Origin: JAGXFP01 sp039714535
GTDB taxonomy: Bacteria; Desulfobacterota; Desulfobulbia; Desulfobulbales; JAGXFP01
NCBI GenBank assembly: GCA_039714535.1
Contig: JBDLJC010000052.1
Coordinates: 1 to 23,860, forward strand
Length of the DNA stretch: 23,860 nucleotides
Reading direction: 5' to 3'
In this document: positions 7,866 through 16,594 of the stretch, piece by piece
Numbering within the stretch: position 1 is the first letter of the stretch
Layout: each line of letters opens with the position of its first letter
Program-made: the position numbers and the translations under genes
The notes under the pieces: model-generated
The model's input: the letters and a program-made list of their open reading frames with translations, nothing else
Databases searched by the model: none
What the model was told of the DNA's origin: nothing

Positions 7866-8837
7866 CTACCGCACCCATTCATCCTGCAAGGCCCAGCCAA
7901 GGTTGCGCATTCTCTGGCCGGTGAGAAACCTGAAGACCGACAGAGCGGCCACGGCCCCTTCGCCGACCGATTTGGCAATCTGCCAGGGCTCGCCGGTAAT
8001 GTCCCCGGCGGCGTAAACACCTTCGACATTGGTGGCCATCTGCCGGTCGGTGACGATAAAACCGTCATCATCGAGTTTAAGGCCCGCCTGATCGAAAGTT
8101 TCGCTGCCCGCTTTTCGGCGGGTGATGAAGACCCCGTCCAGGGCCAGCCGTTTGCCGTCGATCAGCACGGCTTCAAGAAGCGGTTCGCCTTCCAGCTTCT
8201 CCAGCCGTCCCTCAAGATAGGAGATATCATTGGCCTCGATGATCTCCCTGGGCACCTGGTGGCGGAACTCCTCGGGTACCGGCCCCAGATAGTGCACGGT
8301 ATCGGTAAGCCTTCGCAGCAGGAAGGCATCAAAGGGGTTGCCGATAACCAGCACGTTTTTCCCCTTATAGAGCGGGCCGTCGCACTCGGCGCAGTATGAG
8401 ACCCCCTTGCCGAGGTAACCCCGTTCATTGCTCAAACCAAACTCCTCTTTGAGGCCCAGCACTTCCAGGCCGGTGGCGATGATAACCGCCTTGGGGTGAT
8501 AGTCAGCCCGGCTGGTTTTGAGGGAAAGGTCACCCTCCTGGAAGGAAAGTTCCTGGGCCGGTTCGAAACCATTGAGCTTGCCGCCCACCTGGGCCAGATG
8601 CTCCCGGAACATGCGGGCCAGGTCGGGGCCCCTTTTGCCGACCACACCCAGGTAGTTTTCGACGCTTTTGGCTATGTTGATCAGACCGCCGCCCTCTTCG
8701 GCATCAAGCAGGACGTATTTGATCTCCAGCAGGGAACAATAGAGGGCCGCCGACATGCCGGCCGCCCCGGCCCCGAGGATGACCAGTTCGAGCTCCGAGA
8801 CCTCCCGCTTTTCCAGGCCGTAGAAAGTTGTTCTCAT
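7866..8837 (-). CDS. thioredoxin-reductase-like FAD disulfide oxidoreductase
   Basis: 323 residues, the length of low-molecular-weight thioredoxin reductases, which pass electrons through FAD to a CXXC pair and on to thioredoxin. Visible are the FAD-binding loop GAGAAG (22-27), the redox pair C149-A-E-C152 followed by DG, and the C-terminal FAD motif VYAAGDITG (274-282). The nucleotide-binding loop, GGGxxA in NADPH enzymes, reads IGNPFDAF (165-172), and the HRRxxxR specificity motif is absent. The electron donor may therefore be ferredoxin, NADH or something else. The start codon overlaps the stop of the upstream radical SAM gene (ATGA), implying translational coupling. Confidence 0.88.
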   Translation of the reverse strand: MRTTFYGLEKREVSELELVILGAGAAGMSAALYCSLLEIKYVLLDAEEGGGLINIAKSVENYLGVVGKRGPDLARMFREHLAQVGGKLNGFEPAQELSFQEGDLSLKTSRADYHPKAVIIATGLEVLGLKEEFGLSNERGYLGKGVSYCAECDGPLYKGKNVLVIGNPFDAFLLRRLTDTVHYLGPVPEEFRHQVPREIIEANDISYLEGRLEKLEGEPLLEAVLIDGKRLALDGVFITRRKAGSETFDQAGLKLDDDGFIVTDRQMATNVEGVYAAGDITGEPWQIAKSVGEGAVAALSVFRFLTGQRMRNLGWALQDEWVR

Positions 8838-9898
8838 AGGATGTACTCGGGGAAGGGGGTTGTGTGGGTTTTAACTGGTATATCAGGCCCCCGGTAGTGA
8901 CCGATTTTATGACCGCAGAACCGGCAGCAGCCCCTGCGGACATGATTTTCACCGATACTGAAGCTTGTCCGGTCAATGAGGAGCTTGGCACAGCCGGGGC
9001 AGATGGTATTCTGACCGGGGTGGCCCGGGACATTGCCGATGTACACGTATTTAAGGCCGTTCTTATGACCGATCTCCTTGGCCCGTTCCAACGTTGCCGT
9101 CGGCGTGGCCACCTCGGTCATCTTATTCTCCGGGAAGTATCTGGTCACATGCCAGGGGGTCTCACCATCGAGATTTTCGACGATCCAGCGGGACAGCCCG
9201 TTGAGCTGTTCGTCCGAGTCGTTCCAGTTCGGGATAATATTGGTGATGATCTCAACATGCACCCCGGACCGGAAGGCGATGAGGGCGTTTTCCAGAATGG
9301 GCTGCAGGACCGGGCTGCCGGTCAGCCGTTCGTAAAACTCTTCGGTAAAGCCCTTGATGTCAAGCCGGTAGGCGTCGAGATAATTGAGGAGGGTCTTCAG
9401 GGCCGGTGGATTGATCATGCCCGAAGTGACCATCACCGTCAAAAGCCCTGCCTCTTTAGCCAGTTTGGCGGTATCGAGGATAAACTCAAACCAGATACTC
9501 GGCTCGTTATAGGTCCAAGCCAGCACCTCACATTTTCGCTCCTTGGCCATCTGGACGATATCTGCCGCCGAGAAATCATGCAGGTCAAGGCCCCCTTCCG
9601 AAGCCTTATGGTGGGAAATCTGCCAATTACAGCAATGCTGGCAACGCATATTGCAGCCGAAGGTGCCGATCGAGAGGGCCGAGGCCCCAGGATAAAAATG
9701 GTTGAGAGGTTTTTTTTCGATGGGGTCGATGGCGATGGAGACCACCTTGCCGTAGGTCAGGGCGTAGAGGGTACCGTCGATGTTTTTTCGGACTCCGCAA
9801 TAGCCGGTTTTGCCTTCGGGAATAACACAGTCATGGGGGCAGAGATGGCAGTGAACCATCTTGTGGCTTAGTTTCTCGTAGAGTAATGCTTCTTTCAT
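8834..9898 (-). CDS. amrS: AmmeMemoRadiSam-system radical SAM enzyme
   Basis: 354 residues, a PflA-like radical SAM protein. The 4Fe-4S/SAM motif is C82-x3-C86-x2-C89 (CNMRCQHC) followed by NW. An N-terminal Cys group (C17, C20, C24, C34) and a C-terminal Cys-rich tail (CPGCAK ... RRGCCRFCG) are characteristic of the AmrS family, which is named after its usual company with AMMECR1 and Memo proteins; neither partner is in this window. The substrate of the family is not firmly established. ATG 9898 lies 84-150 bases inside a non-coding gap that should hold the operon promoter. First gene of the pair with the flavoprotein. Confidence 0.92.
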   Translation of the reverse strand: MKEALLYEKLSHKMVHCHLCPHDCVIPEGKTGYCGVRKNIDGTLYALTYGKVVSIAIDPIEKKPLNHFYPGASALSIGTFGCNMRCQHCCNWQISHHKASEGGLDLHDFSAADIVQMAKERKCEVLAWTYNEPSIWFEFILDTAKLAKEAGLLTVMVTSGMINPPALKTLLNYLDAYRLDIKGFTEEFYERLTGSPVLQPILENALIAFRSGVHVEIITNIIPNWNDSDEQLNGLSRWIVENLDGETPWHVTRYFPENKMTEVATPTATLERAKEIGHKNGLKYVYIGNVPGHPGQNTICPGCAKLLIDRTSFSIGENHVRRGCCRFCGHKIGHYRGPDIPVKTHTTPFPEYIL

Positions 9899-10248
9899 GG
9901 GCTCTTGCCCTGATAAGAGGTTTTGCCCAGGAAGGGCCTGAAAACCATCCGCCCATCAATCCCTGATTAAAGGTTAGCATCAACCGCAATTCATTTGCAA
10001 CTTTTGCCGCCAATTCCAAATTTATTGTTACCGCTATGGATCATAAGACGACCAATGAAAAAAGGGGGCAATATTCATCAACACCCACCCGCCTTAGGGA
10101 CAAGAGGGGACATTCTTGCCTTATTGACCTAAACTTGAACATCCCAACCGCAAGTCAACAAAACAAATCCCCCCCTACTCTCTCACTCTTGAAAAGAAAG
10201 ACTGTTTTGCAGATCGCCCCACCCTGACTTTAATGGTATATTGGCGAG
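9899..10248. other. divergent intergenic region between amrS and the M48 protease
   Basis: About 350 bases that must contain both promoters. I see no clean -35/-10 pair, repeat or small gene; a minus-strand TGGCGG...TTGCA has sigma54-like words with spacing one base too long. Confidence 0.4.
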
Positions 10249-11121
10249 ATGCGACACTACCTCATTATATTTATCTCTTGTCTGGTTCTTAACCTTTCGG
10301 GCTGTGAGAATACTGACATCCAATTGGCAACCGGCGCCGGCATTGATGCGATCAAGGCCATCACCCTGACCGATGAAGCCGTTGCCGAATTGTCCCGGAA
10401 ATCCTCCGAATACCTGGACAGTCAACACACTGTTGCACCTGAGACCAACAAATTTGCCCAACGTTTGTCGACCCTGACCGGGGACCTCTATGGGGAGGAC
10501 GACTTTACCTTTAAGTACAAGGTCTACCTGGACAACCAGGTCAATGCTTTTGCCATGGCCGATGGCACCATCCGTGTTTACAGTGGACTTATGGATATGC
10601 TTGACAATGGAGAGTTGCATTTTGTCATCGGCCATGAGATGGGGCATGTGGTCCGGCAACATACCCGTAAGAGACTTAGACTTGCCTATGGTGCCAAGGC
10701 GGTGCGTAAAGGTATTGCATCTCAAAACAGCGCGGCTGGGAATATTGCCGGATCGCAAATAGGTGGGGTGGTGGAGATGTTAATTGGAGCTCAATTTTCA
10801 CAGCTTGAGGAAAAGGTGGCAGATGATTACGGGCTGACTTTTTTAAAGAAAAAAGGATACCCACCTGAAAAAGCGGTTTCCGCCCTTAAAAAACTCGCCA
10901 CCCTTGGCGGCAACCATTCTTTTCTCTCCAGTCATCCCGATCCCGAGGCCCGGGCCAAGCGGATTGAACTGCAGATTCAGGGCAAGGCCCTTTCCATTGA
11001 GGATGCCCGCCAAGGGTTTATCGATAAGATCCTGGCCAGACTAGAGAAATGGTTCCCAGCTATCTTTGCAAGTTTCTCGCAAGTCCTTTCTTCTGCGATT
11101 AACAAACCCTTACAGGCCTAA
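10249..11121 (+). CDS. M48-family metalloprotease lipoprotein (LoiP/YcaL-like)
   Basis: 290 residues with a lipoprotein signal (lipobox LSGC, Cys19), so the enzyme is anchored in a membrane facing the periplasm. The zinc site is H129-E-M-G-H133, with Glu188 in the EKVADDYG segment as the third ligand, and a SSHPDPEAR motif follows at 227-235, all standard for M48 peptidases that degrade misfolded envelope proteins. Length and order match LoiP-like proteins (about 250-290). ATG 10249 has GGCGAG six bases upstream. Monocistronic. The family is sure; the substrate is unknown. Confidence 0.92.
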   Translation: MRHYLIIFISCLVLNLSGCENTDIQLATGAGIDAIKAITLTDEAVAELSRKSSEYLDSQHTVAPETNKFAQRLSTLTGDLYGEDDFTFKYKVYLDNQVNAFAMADGTIRVYSGLMDMLDNGELHFVIGHEMGHVVRQHTRKRLRLAYGAKAVRKGIASQNSAAGNIAGSQIGGVVEMLIGAQFSQLEEKVADDYGLTFLKKKGYPPEKAVSALKKLATLGGNHSFLSSHPDPEARAKRIELQIQGKALSIEDARQGFIDKILARLEKWFPAIFASFSQVLSSAINKPLQA

Positions 11122-11342
11122 CATTTTTCACCCCAGGCTTTGCAGAGCTGGTTTATCGCTTAATCAGATGCCAAATAATCTCAAAAGAATAAAAAATGGC
11201 CAAGTTTGCTGTTGGCTTTGGAAAGGGAAGAATTTAAAAGTCCGGCTTTCTCTGTTTAGTTTGGCACTTGGAAACAAGCTAATTTTTTGCCGAGCAACTT
11301 GATGCGGCTGATTTTTGCGCGAGGGAGGGGTAGAGAAAGAGA

Positions 11343-11747
11343 TCAATCCATCTCGTTTAAAGCTTTTTTGATATGGTTTATCAGAGTCTTGCTGGAAAAG
11401 GGCTTTTTGACGAAGCCGTTTTGGAACCGAGGCGTATTTCGGGAATGAATGGCGGGCTGCAGGCAACCTGACATGAAAAGCACTTTTATATCCGGGTTGT
11501 TGGTCACTACGATATCGGCCAGTTCCAGGCCATTCATATTGGGCATAATCACATCGGTAAGCAACAGATCCACTTTGCCATCATATGCTTTAGCAACTTC
11601 CAGAGCTTCATGGCCGCTGGTGGCCAGCAGAACCTTATGACCCAATTGCTCAATAAAGGCCTCGACAATCTCCAACACCAAGACTTCATCATCTACAACC
11701 AGAACGGTTCTATCTTTGTTTTTTTGGGGGTTGCTCATCTGGTGCAT
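11343..11747 (-). CDS. single-domain response regulator (CheY-like receiver)
   Basis: 134 residues comprising only a receiver domain: acidic pair D19-D20, phospho-acceptor D65 (LLTDVIMP), Ser93 in the Thr/Ser position and Lys115 (VKKPF). There is no output domain, so it must act by protein contact or in a phosphorelay. It converges on the M48 gene and is transcribed away from the RluA gene. No intact kinase gene is adjacent; the dead hybrid-style kinase at 5768-7289 is a possible former partner. Met4 is an equally possible start. Confidence 0.9.
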   Translation of the reverse strand: MHQMSNPQKNKDRTVLVVDDEVLVLEIVEAFIEQLGHKVLLATSGHEALEVAKAYDGKVDLLLTDVIMPNMNGLELADIVVTNNPDIKVLFMSGCLQPAIHSRNTPRFQNGFVKKPFSSKTLINHIKKALNEMD

Positions 11748-11904
11748 CCGATATTTTTTAGTAATGTCTACTAATATATATCAAGTAGACAAATTATTGT
11801 ATGGGGGTTTTCCCCCATTATGAGCACAGATTTTTTAGAGCTGAAGTTCGATGATCATCAGATTTTTTATTTGCAAACAATTCCACTGGAACTGATATTC
11901 CCGC

Positions 11905-12903
11905 ATGGTTCACAAGCTGACGTTACAGTGCAAGATCACCGCCCGAGAGAACGGTCAACGGCTGCTTGACCTGCTGACTAAACGTTTCACATATCATGAT
12001 ATCGAACTGTGGCGGCAGAAGGTCGAAGCCGGCCAGGTTTTACTTAACGGTGAAACTGTGATGACTGATCAACTGGTCATCTCCGGCGACAATCTTACCT
12101 ATCACGCCGTTAATCATCAGGAACCGGCAGTTCCGACTGAGATTGAGATAATTCTCGAAACGCCGAAGTTACTCCTGGTCGGCAAACCGGCCGGGACCCC
12201 GGTCAGCCGCACCGGCCTTATTGTCTACAACACCTTTGTAAATATCTTGCGCCGACAGTACAATCAAGACATTCACCTGCTCCACCGACTTGACCGGGAG
12301 ACCAGCGGCCTTCTGCTCTGCGCCAGGAGCAAGAAATCCTGTGGCCTCTATCAAAAGGAGCTGAGTAAAATCATAACCGGCAAGTATTATTTGGCTGTAA
12401 TCACGGGTCGGTTAAATCAGCCGGTTGTTGCCATCGAGCAGCCACTGGCAACCAGAGATGACAGCCCAGTCCGCTGCCGAATGTGGCCTGCGGAAAACGG
12501 CAAATCCTGCCGCACGATATTCCACAAAATCGCCCGCACAGATAATTATTCACTGGTTCTTGCCGAGTTGTTCAGCGGCAGAAAACATCAGATCCGGGCC
12601 CATCTGGCCCATCTTGGCCAACCCCTGGTCGGCGACAAGATATACAGTCATGGAGGGAAATATTACCTGAAAAGAATCGGCGGGGAACTGACAGAGGAAG
12701 ACTACCTGAAACTGGGAGCCCGCAACCATACCCTGCACGCCTGGGCGGTACGGCTTAAGTTACCAGATCAGCCGGAGAGTATGTATTATTCCCAACTATT
12801 TTCCGATGATATGCAAAAATCTCTGGCATACTTCCCGAACTGGGAGAAAAAGGCTAAAACTCTGTTGCAATCTCTAACGACAACGGCTGACAGTTTCAAA
12901 TAA
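11905..12903 (+). CDS. RluA-family pseudouridine synthase
   Basis: 332 residues. An N-terminal S4-like RNA-binding segment (about 16-60, with VEAGQVLLNGE) precedes the catalytic domain, where HRLDRETSGLLL carries the catalytic Asp130. The closing motif GRKHQIRAHLAHLGQPLVGDKIY is diagnostic. The enzyme converts uridine to pseudouridine in rRNA or tRNA; which site cannot be told here. The ATG lies 157 bases from the divergent response regulator and has only a weak ribosome binding site. A small gene follows after 61 bases and could be cotranscribed. Confidence 0.93.
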   Translation: MVHKLTLQCKITARENGQRLLDLLTKRFTYHDIELWRQKVEAGQVLLNGETVMTDQLVISGDNLTYHAVNHQEPAVPTEIEIILETPKLLLVGKPAGTPVSRTGLIVYNTFVNILRRQYNQDIHLLHRLDRETSGLLLCARSKKSCGLYQKELSKIITGKYYLAVITGRLNQPVVAIEQPLATRDDSPVRCRMWPAENGKSCRTIFHKIARTDNYSLVLAELFSGRKHQIRAHLAHLGQPLVGDKIYSHGGKYYLKRIGGELTEEDYLKLGARNHTLHAWAVRLKLPDQPESMYYSQLFSDDMQKSLAYFPNWEKKAKTLLQSLTTTADSFK

Positions 12904-12964
12904 TCTGAATATTATGTTGAGATAACTAAGAGCTTAAACAATCAACCTGGAGATTATTACCGAT

Positions 12965-13180
12965 ATGCACCTGAAAAATGAAAAAGAAACCAAAGAAGCT
13001 ATAGAAACCTGGCGAAGCGCGTCTACCATCGTCCAACTCAGCAATCTCCGTAAAGCTCTCGAATCCTTGGAGTTGGATCAGATGCACTACGAGCAGAAAG
13101 AACATGCCCGGGGCATTGAGCGTTGCAAACTTAGCCTGGCCTTACTGCAACGACGGATTGCCGAGCTAGAACCCCAGTAA
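12965..13180 (+). CDS. small charged helical protein, unknown function
   Basis: 71 residues, almost wholly helical and highly charged (KNEKETKEAIETWR ... HYEQKEHARGIERCK), ending at TAA 13178. CTGGAG lies about 12 bases before ATG. It has no signal peptide, membrane helix or recognised domain. Composition and codon use fit a real cytoplasmic protein, perhaps in one transcript with the pseudouridine synthase. Confidence 0.6.
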   Translation: MHLKNEKETKEAIETWRSASTIVQLSNLRKALESLELDQMHYEQKEHARGIERCKLSLALLQRRIAELEPQ

Positions 13181-13361
13181 TCCCGCACGCTCCACCGATC
13201 TATGAATCCAGATCACTCAAAATCGGAAACCCAAACCACCTTTCACCGCAAAAGCGCTCACCAAGGCCAACACGATAGTAATCTGATTTTATGATTTATT
13301 CCCCATGGCTGGCCCCCCTCGCCAACGTCAAAATTGGAACATAAAGTTGCACTTTGTTTAA

Positions 13362-13380
13362 TATAATTGACTCAAATCAA
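13362..13380 (+). promoter_or_regulatory. FNR-like box overlapping a -10 element
   Basis: TTGACTCAAATCAA (13367-13380) matches the FNR/DNR consensus TTGATNNNNATCAA in nine of ten fixed positions. It directly follows TATAAT (13362-13367), so a bound regulator would sit near the transcription start, a repressing position. The downstream gene starts at 13506. Confidence 0.45.
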
Positions 13381-13505
13381 TGTACCACTTCGCCATTATA
13401 TGCGATGATAATTCCAAAGATTGGCGGAAGACGCTTTTCAACGCAACACAATCAGATTTTCGCTTACAAGAAAATTGCTTAATACAAATTAACCGGAGGT
13501 GCGCA

Positions 13506-14465
13506 ATGGCTGGCTATGAAAGATGGGATGATTTTCTGATCGCCGAACATGAGATGATTGAGAGGGCGATGTCGGTCCTTAAAACCAACCTGGATAAAAT
13601 CGATAGCGGGGATTACGATTCTCTGCAAATGCAGCGTGCCGTTGATTTCCTCCTTGAATTCGGCGACAAGGTCCATAACCAGAAAGAAGAGGGTTTCCTC
13701 TTCCCCCTTATGCAGGAACGGGGGATACCCATCGAGGGAGGACCTCTTGGAGTGATGGTGATGGAGCACGATGCGGAACGGAGACTTCTCCAGCACATGT
13801 CTACCCAGGTTGATACTCTGGATACAGCCGGCCCGGAGGTTATCGCCAAATTCAAAAAAGAGGGGCTTGAATACCTGGTAATCAGGGCCGAGCACATCTG
13901 GAAAGAAAACGACATCCTCTACCCCATGGCCCGTAACGTCATGCAGGAAGGAGATGGCGAAAAAATGATGGCCGAGTTCGCCCGGCTCAATCTTGAGACT
14001 TACGGCCAGAATGCCTGGGAAAAATTCTCCGCAATGGTTAGCGAAATTGAGGGTGGCCGGGAAAATCGCACCAAACTGATCAAGGGCCTGTCCTACGAAC
14101 AGCTGGACGCCATCATGGAAACCCTGCCCTTTGAAGTAACTTTCGTTGACGCAGAGGATACCGTGGCCTACTTTAACCGGCTGGATAAAGAGAAAATCTT
14201 CCCCCGGACCCGCTCGGTCATTGGCCGCAAGGTAGGAAAGTGCCATCCCGAGAAAAGTGTCAAAATGGTCGGGCAAATAGTCGATGGCTTTAAAAACCGA
14301 ACTCTGGATAAGGCCGAATTCTGGATAAATTTTCGGGATGAAAAAGTACTGATCCGTTATTTCCCGGTCTATAGTGATTCAGACGAATACATGGGCGTTG
14401 TGGAGGTCACCCAGGAGATCGACTGGATCCAGAAACTGGAGGGAGAAAAAAGGTTGATGGATTAA
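13506..14465 (+). CDS. hemerythrin-PAS sensor protein (DUF438-like)
   Basis: 319 residues from ATG 13506, chosen because CCGGAGGT lies just upstream; the in-frame ATG at 13380 has none and would add 42 low-quality residues. Residues 8-145 form a hemerythrin four-helix bundle with a full diiron ligand set (H15, H57, E61, H88, H130, E134), which binds O2 or NO. Residues about 205-315 are the PAS-like domain typical of DUF438 proteins (YEQLDAIMETLP, GRKVGKCHPEKS, EFWINF). There is no output domain, so it probably senses and signals by contact, or stores or detoxifies gas. An FNR-like box upstream fits oxygen or NO control. Confidence 0.92.
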   Translation: MAGYERWDDFLIAEHEMIERAMSVLKTNLDKIDSGDYDSLQMQRAVDFLLEFGDKVHNQKEEGFLFPLMQERGIPIEGGPLGVMVMEHDAERRLLQHMSTQVDTLDTAGPEVIAKFKKEGLEYLVIRAEHIWKENDILYPMARNVMQEGDGEKMMAEFARLNLETYGQNAWEKFSAMVSEIEGGRENRTKLIKGLSYEQLDAIMETLPFEVTFVDAEDTVAYFNRLDKEKIFPRTRSVIGRKVGKCHPEKSVKMVGQIVDGFKNRTLDKAEFWINFRDEKVLIRYFPVYSDSDEYMGVVEVTQEIDWIQKLEGEKRLMD

Positions 14466-14490
14466 AGCAAATTGTCTTGTCTGTAAGCGG

Positions 14491-14603
14491 CTGGATAAAG
14501 ATTATTCCTGGGTTGCCAAGTAGAGGGGAGAATCTTTATCCGGTTGCAGACCCGCTGGGACAGTGGCATGATTGCCATTTGAGGGTAGATACCCCCTGCA
14601 ACC
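14491..14603. repeat. nested inverted repeats in a convergent intergenic gap
   Basis: A 13-bp stem (14491-14503 / 14531-14543, one G-T pair) is followed by an 8-bp helix GGTTGCAG/CTGCAACC (14542-14549 / 14596-14603). That helix encloses two hairpins: AGTGGCA-TGAT-TGCCATT (14562-14579) and GGGT-AGAT-ACCC (14583-14594). The whole is a strong candidate for a folded RNA or a repeat element. There is no T tract, so it is not a standard terminator. Confidence 0.6.
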
Positions 14604-14747
14604 ACCAGGGCCTGCTGCCCCGCAAGTATTCTGGAGAAATTATAACAGGAAGAAAGTCTGGAAGCTCACGACATAGTCGGCGCTTTCGTAGACTCGAAGT
14701 CTTCGCTTAGCGGGATGGGATACAGCTGCAAGTCACAGTTTTTACAA

Positions 14748-15373
14748 TTAATGGACTTTATAAACCCGATCCCCTTCCACAACGACCTCAACCCCCTCCT
14801 CGAACTGAAGTTCAGCCAATTTGGCAGCAACCTCGCCCTCATTAACCCCCAAGGCTTCAGCAATATCATGCAAATCGTAAAAGGGTTGGCCGTCTTCACC
14901 GTACCCTTTGGCCTGAACCTGGGGGAAATATTCGTTAAAGGCCAGGCTTGAAGCTTGACCCAAAATCTCCTTTATCTGCGGAGGGCCGTAAAGCAAAAGC
15001 CACTTGACCGCCTCGGCCCACAACTCGCTATCTACATCCTGGCTACCCAGAACCTCCATGGCCATCTCTAAATTCCATTGTTTACTAAATTCAGACATGC
15101 CCTGAGAATAATAACTTTCTGCCACCAAAACAAGCGGCAAAACTAAGCCGGATGTCTCGATGTTCAGACCGCTATCGTAATTCCCCGTCTCATAAAGGTC
15201 GGTACCGCCAGATAGACATCCATCGACATCAACCGTCCCCTGTAAATGATCGCGCCGCAACCCTGTTTTTTCTCAGACCGATGCACCAGGGCAAGACCTT
15301 TTCTTGTCAACCCACCCACAGACATCCTCTCCTCCAACTCGCCAAAATCCTGCCAATAACGACTCGACTCCAT
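14748..15373 (-). pseudogene. frameshifted gene of unknown family
   Basis: Starts at ATG 15373 behind GTGGAGG and reads MESSRYWQDFGELEERMSV ... MSMDVYLAVPT, then must shift frame near 15195-15210 to continue TDLYETGNYDSGLNIET ... to the stop at 14748. Together about 208 residues. The last 50 (DLHDIAEALGVNEGEVAAKLAEL ... GDRVYKVH) look like a winged helix. Only one lesion is seen and both halves are otherwise clean, so it may be a fresh mutation, a sequence error or, less likely, recoding; there is no slippery run at the join. I do not recognise the family. Divergent from the WYL regulator gene. Confidence 0.65.
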
Positions 15374-15430
15374 GATCCGGCCTCCACCACATATTTTTGA
15401 CTTTGTTATGGAGACATAATAATATGCAGG

Positions 15431-15469
15431 GTAGGACAACCGGTGTCCCACCCCATATATTTTGTGGGG
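15431..15469. promoter_or_regulatory. two inverted repeats in the divergent promoter region
   Basis: GGACA-ACCGG-TGTCC (15434-15448, extended by GT/AC) is followed at once by CCCCA ... TGGGG (15451-15469). They lie between the frameshifted gene and the WYL regulator and are plausible operators for that regulator. Confidence 0.4.
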
Positions 15470-15521
15470 AAAATTTTAAACCCGATCTTCCCCAGATCGT
15501 ATTGCCCTGCTGTGAACAATA

Positions 15522-16505
15522 ATGATAAAGAACAAAACCCAGATCCAACGCCTCATTTTTATAGACCGAATGATCAGGCAGGGGATGACCAGCGGCAGGT
15601 TGGCCAACTGCCAGACGATTGCCGCCGCCTATGAAGTCAGCTACAAGAGCATAATGCGGGACATTGACTACCTTAAAAACCAATGTGACGCCCCAATCAG
15701 GTATGACCCCAAGCGGTACGGCTTCTACTTTACGGAAGAGAATTACCAACTGCCGGCAATCAATATCAGTGAAAGTGATTTATTTGCCATCTACATTGCC
15801 CGCCAGGCCATGGCGCAACATAAAAACACCCCGATCTACCGGAAACTGGTCTCGGTTTTCAGTAAGATAGAAGAATCCCTGCCGGAGCGGATTTCAATCT
15901 CACCGGCCTGGATCGATAATCGAATTTCGGTGTTCAGTGGTTCCCAGACCGACATCGATCCGCTGATCTGGGACACCGTGGCCGAAGCTCTCCAGCATTT
16001 TCGCAGACTCCAGATAAGCTACCGGAAAACAGGCTCAAAAAATGCTTCTGAGCGGGAGGTCGATCCATATCATGCCGTCAGCTTCCAGGGCGAATGGTAT
16101 CTGATCGGCTTCTGCCACCTGCGTCAAGAGATCAGGGTCTTTGCCGTTTCCAGGATAGTGCAGGCCTCAAAACAGAATATCGGCTTCACTATCCCCGCTG
16201 AATTTACTTTTGAGAGCTTCACCGATTCCCATTTCGGCATATTCACAAGCGAGCAGCACTATGAGGTAAAAATCAACTTCTCGGCCCAACATGCCCCTTA
16301 CGTTCTGGAGCGGCAATGGCACCGGAACCAGACCATAAAAAAGCACCAAGACGGCGGTCTGACCCTCTCTTTCACGACCAACCATCTCTTTGAGGTAAAG
16401 CGCTGGATCCTTTCCTGGGGCAGTGGCGTAGAAGCTCTTGCCCCGGCAGAGTTACGCGCCGACATCCACCAGGAACTACAGAAGGCCTTGCAAGCTTACG
16501 CCTAA
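15522..16505 (+). CDS. WYL-domain transcriptional regulator
   Basis: 327 residues. An N-terminal winged helix (about 8-60, with ANCQTIAAAYEVSYKSIMRDIDYLK) is followed by a WYL domain (about 140-230) showing the signature WYLIGFCHLRQEIRVFAVSRI, and a C-terminal WCX segment (about 240-325). WYL proteins are ligand-sensing regulators of many processes, including defence and DNA damage. ATG 15522 lacks a good ribosome binding site. The likely target is itself and the divergent gene at 14748-15373, through the inverted repeats between them; this is inference from position only. Confidence 0.92.
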   Translation: MIKNKTQIQRLIFIDRMIRQGMTSGRLANCQTIAAAYEVSYKSIMRDIDYLKNQCDAPIRYDPKRYGFYFTEENYQLPAINISESDLFAIYIARQAMAQHKNTPIYRKLVSVFSKIEESLPERISISPAWIDNRISVFSGSQTDIDPLIWDTVAEALQHFRRLQISYRKTGSKNASEREVDPYHAVSFQGEWYLIGFCHLRQEIRVFAVSRIVQASKQNIGFTIPAEFTFESFTDSHFGIFTSEQHYEVKINFSAQHAPYVLERQWHRNQTIKKHQDGGLTLSFTTNHLFEVKRWILSWGSGVEALAPAELRADIHQELQKALQAYA

Positions 16506-16594
16506 TACGGCATCATACATTCGCATAAGGTTATAATGATCCGGCCAGGCCCAACATTCACGGCACGAGATGCTGCCATGCAAGGAAGCAGACC

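Noticed and set aside
8864..9871. 335-codon open frame opposite amrS
   Set aside because: It lies wholly antisense to a secure radical SAM gene; its length reflects G+C-rich codon bias on the true strand.
9960..10035. Sigma54-like TGGCGG ... TTGCA upstream of amrS (minus strand)
   Set aside because: GG to GC spacing is one base too long.
13479..14276. 265-codon open frame opposite the hemerythrin-PAS gene
   Set aside because: Antisense to a gene with complete ligand motifs; no own domain or ribosome binding site.
14531..14660. Resemblance to a cobalamin riboswitch (CCGGTTGCAGACCCGC..., GGAAG...)
   Set aside because: The conserved B12 box and the order of core segments do not fit, and no plus-strand gene lies downstream.
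14477..14710. 77-codon plus frame downstream of the hemerythrin gene
   Set aside because: Covers the nested inverted repeats and has no protein-like segments.
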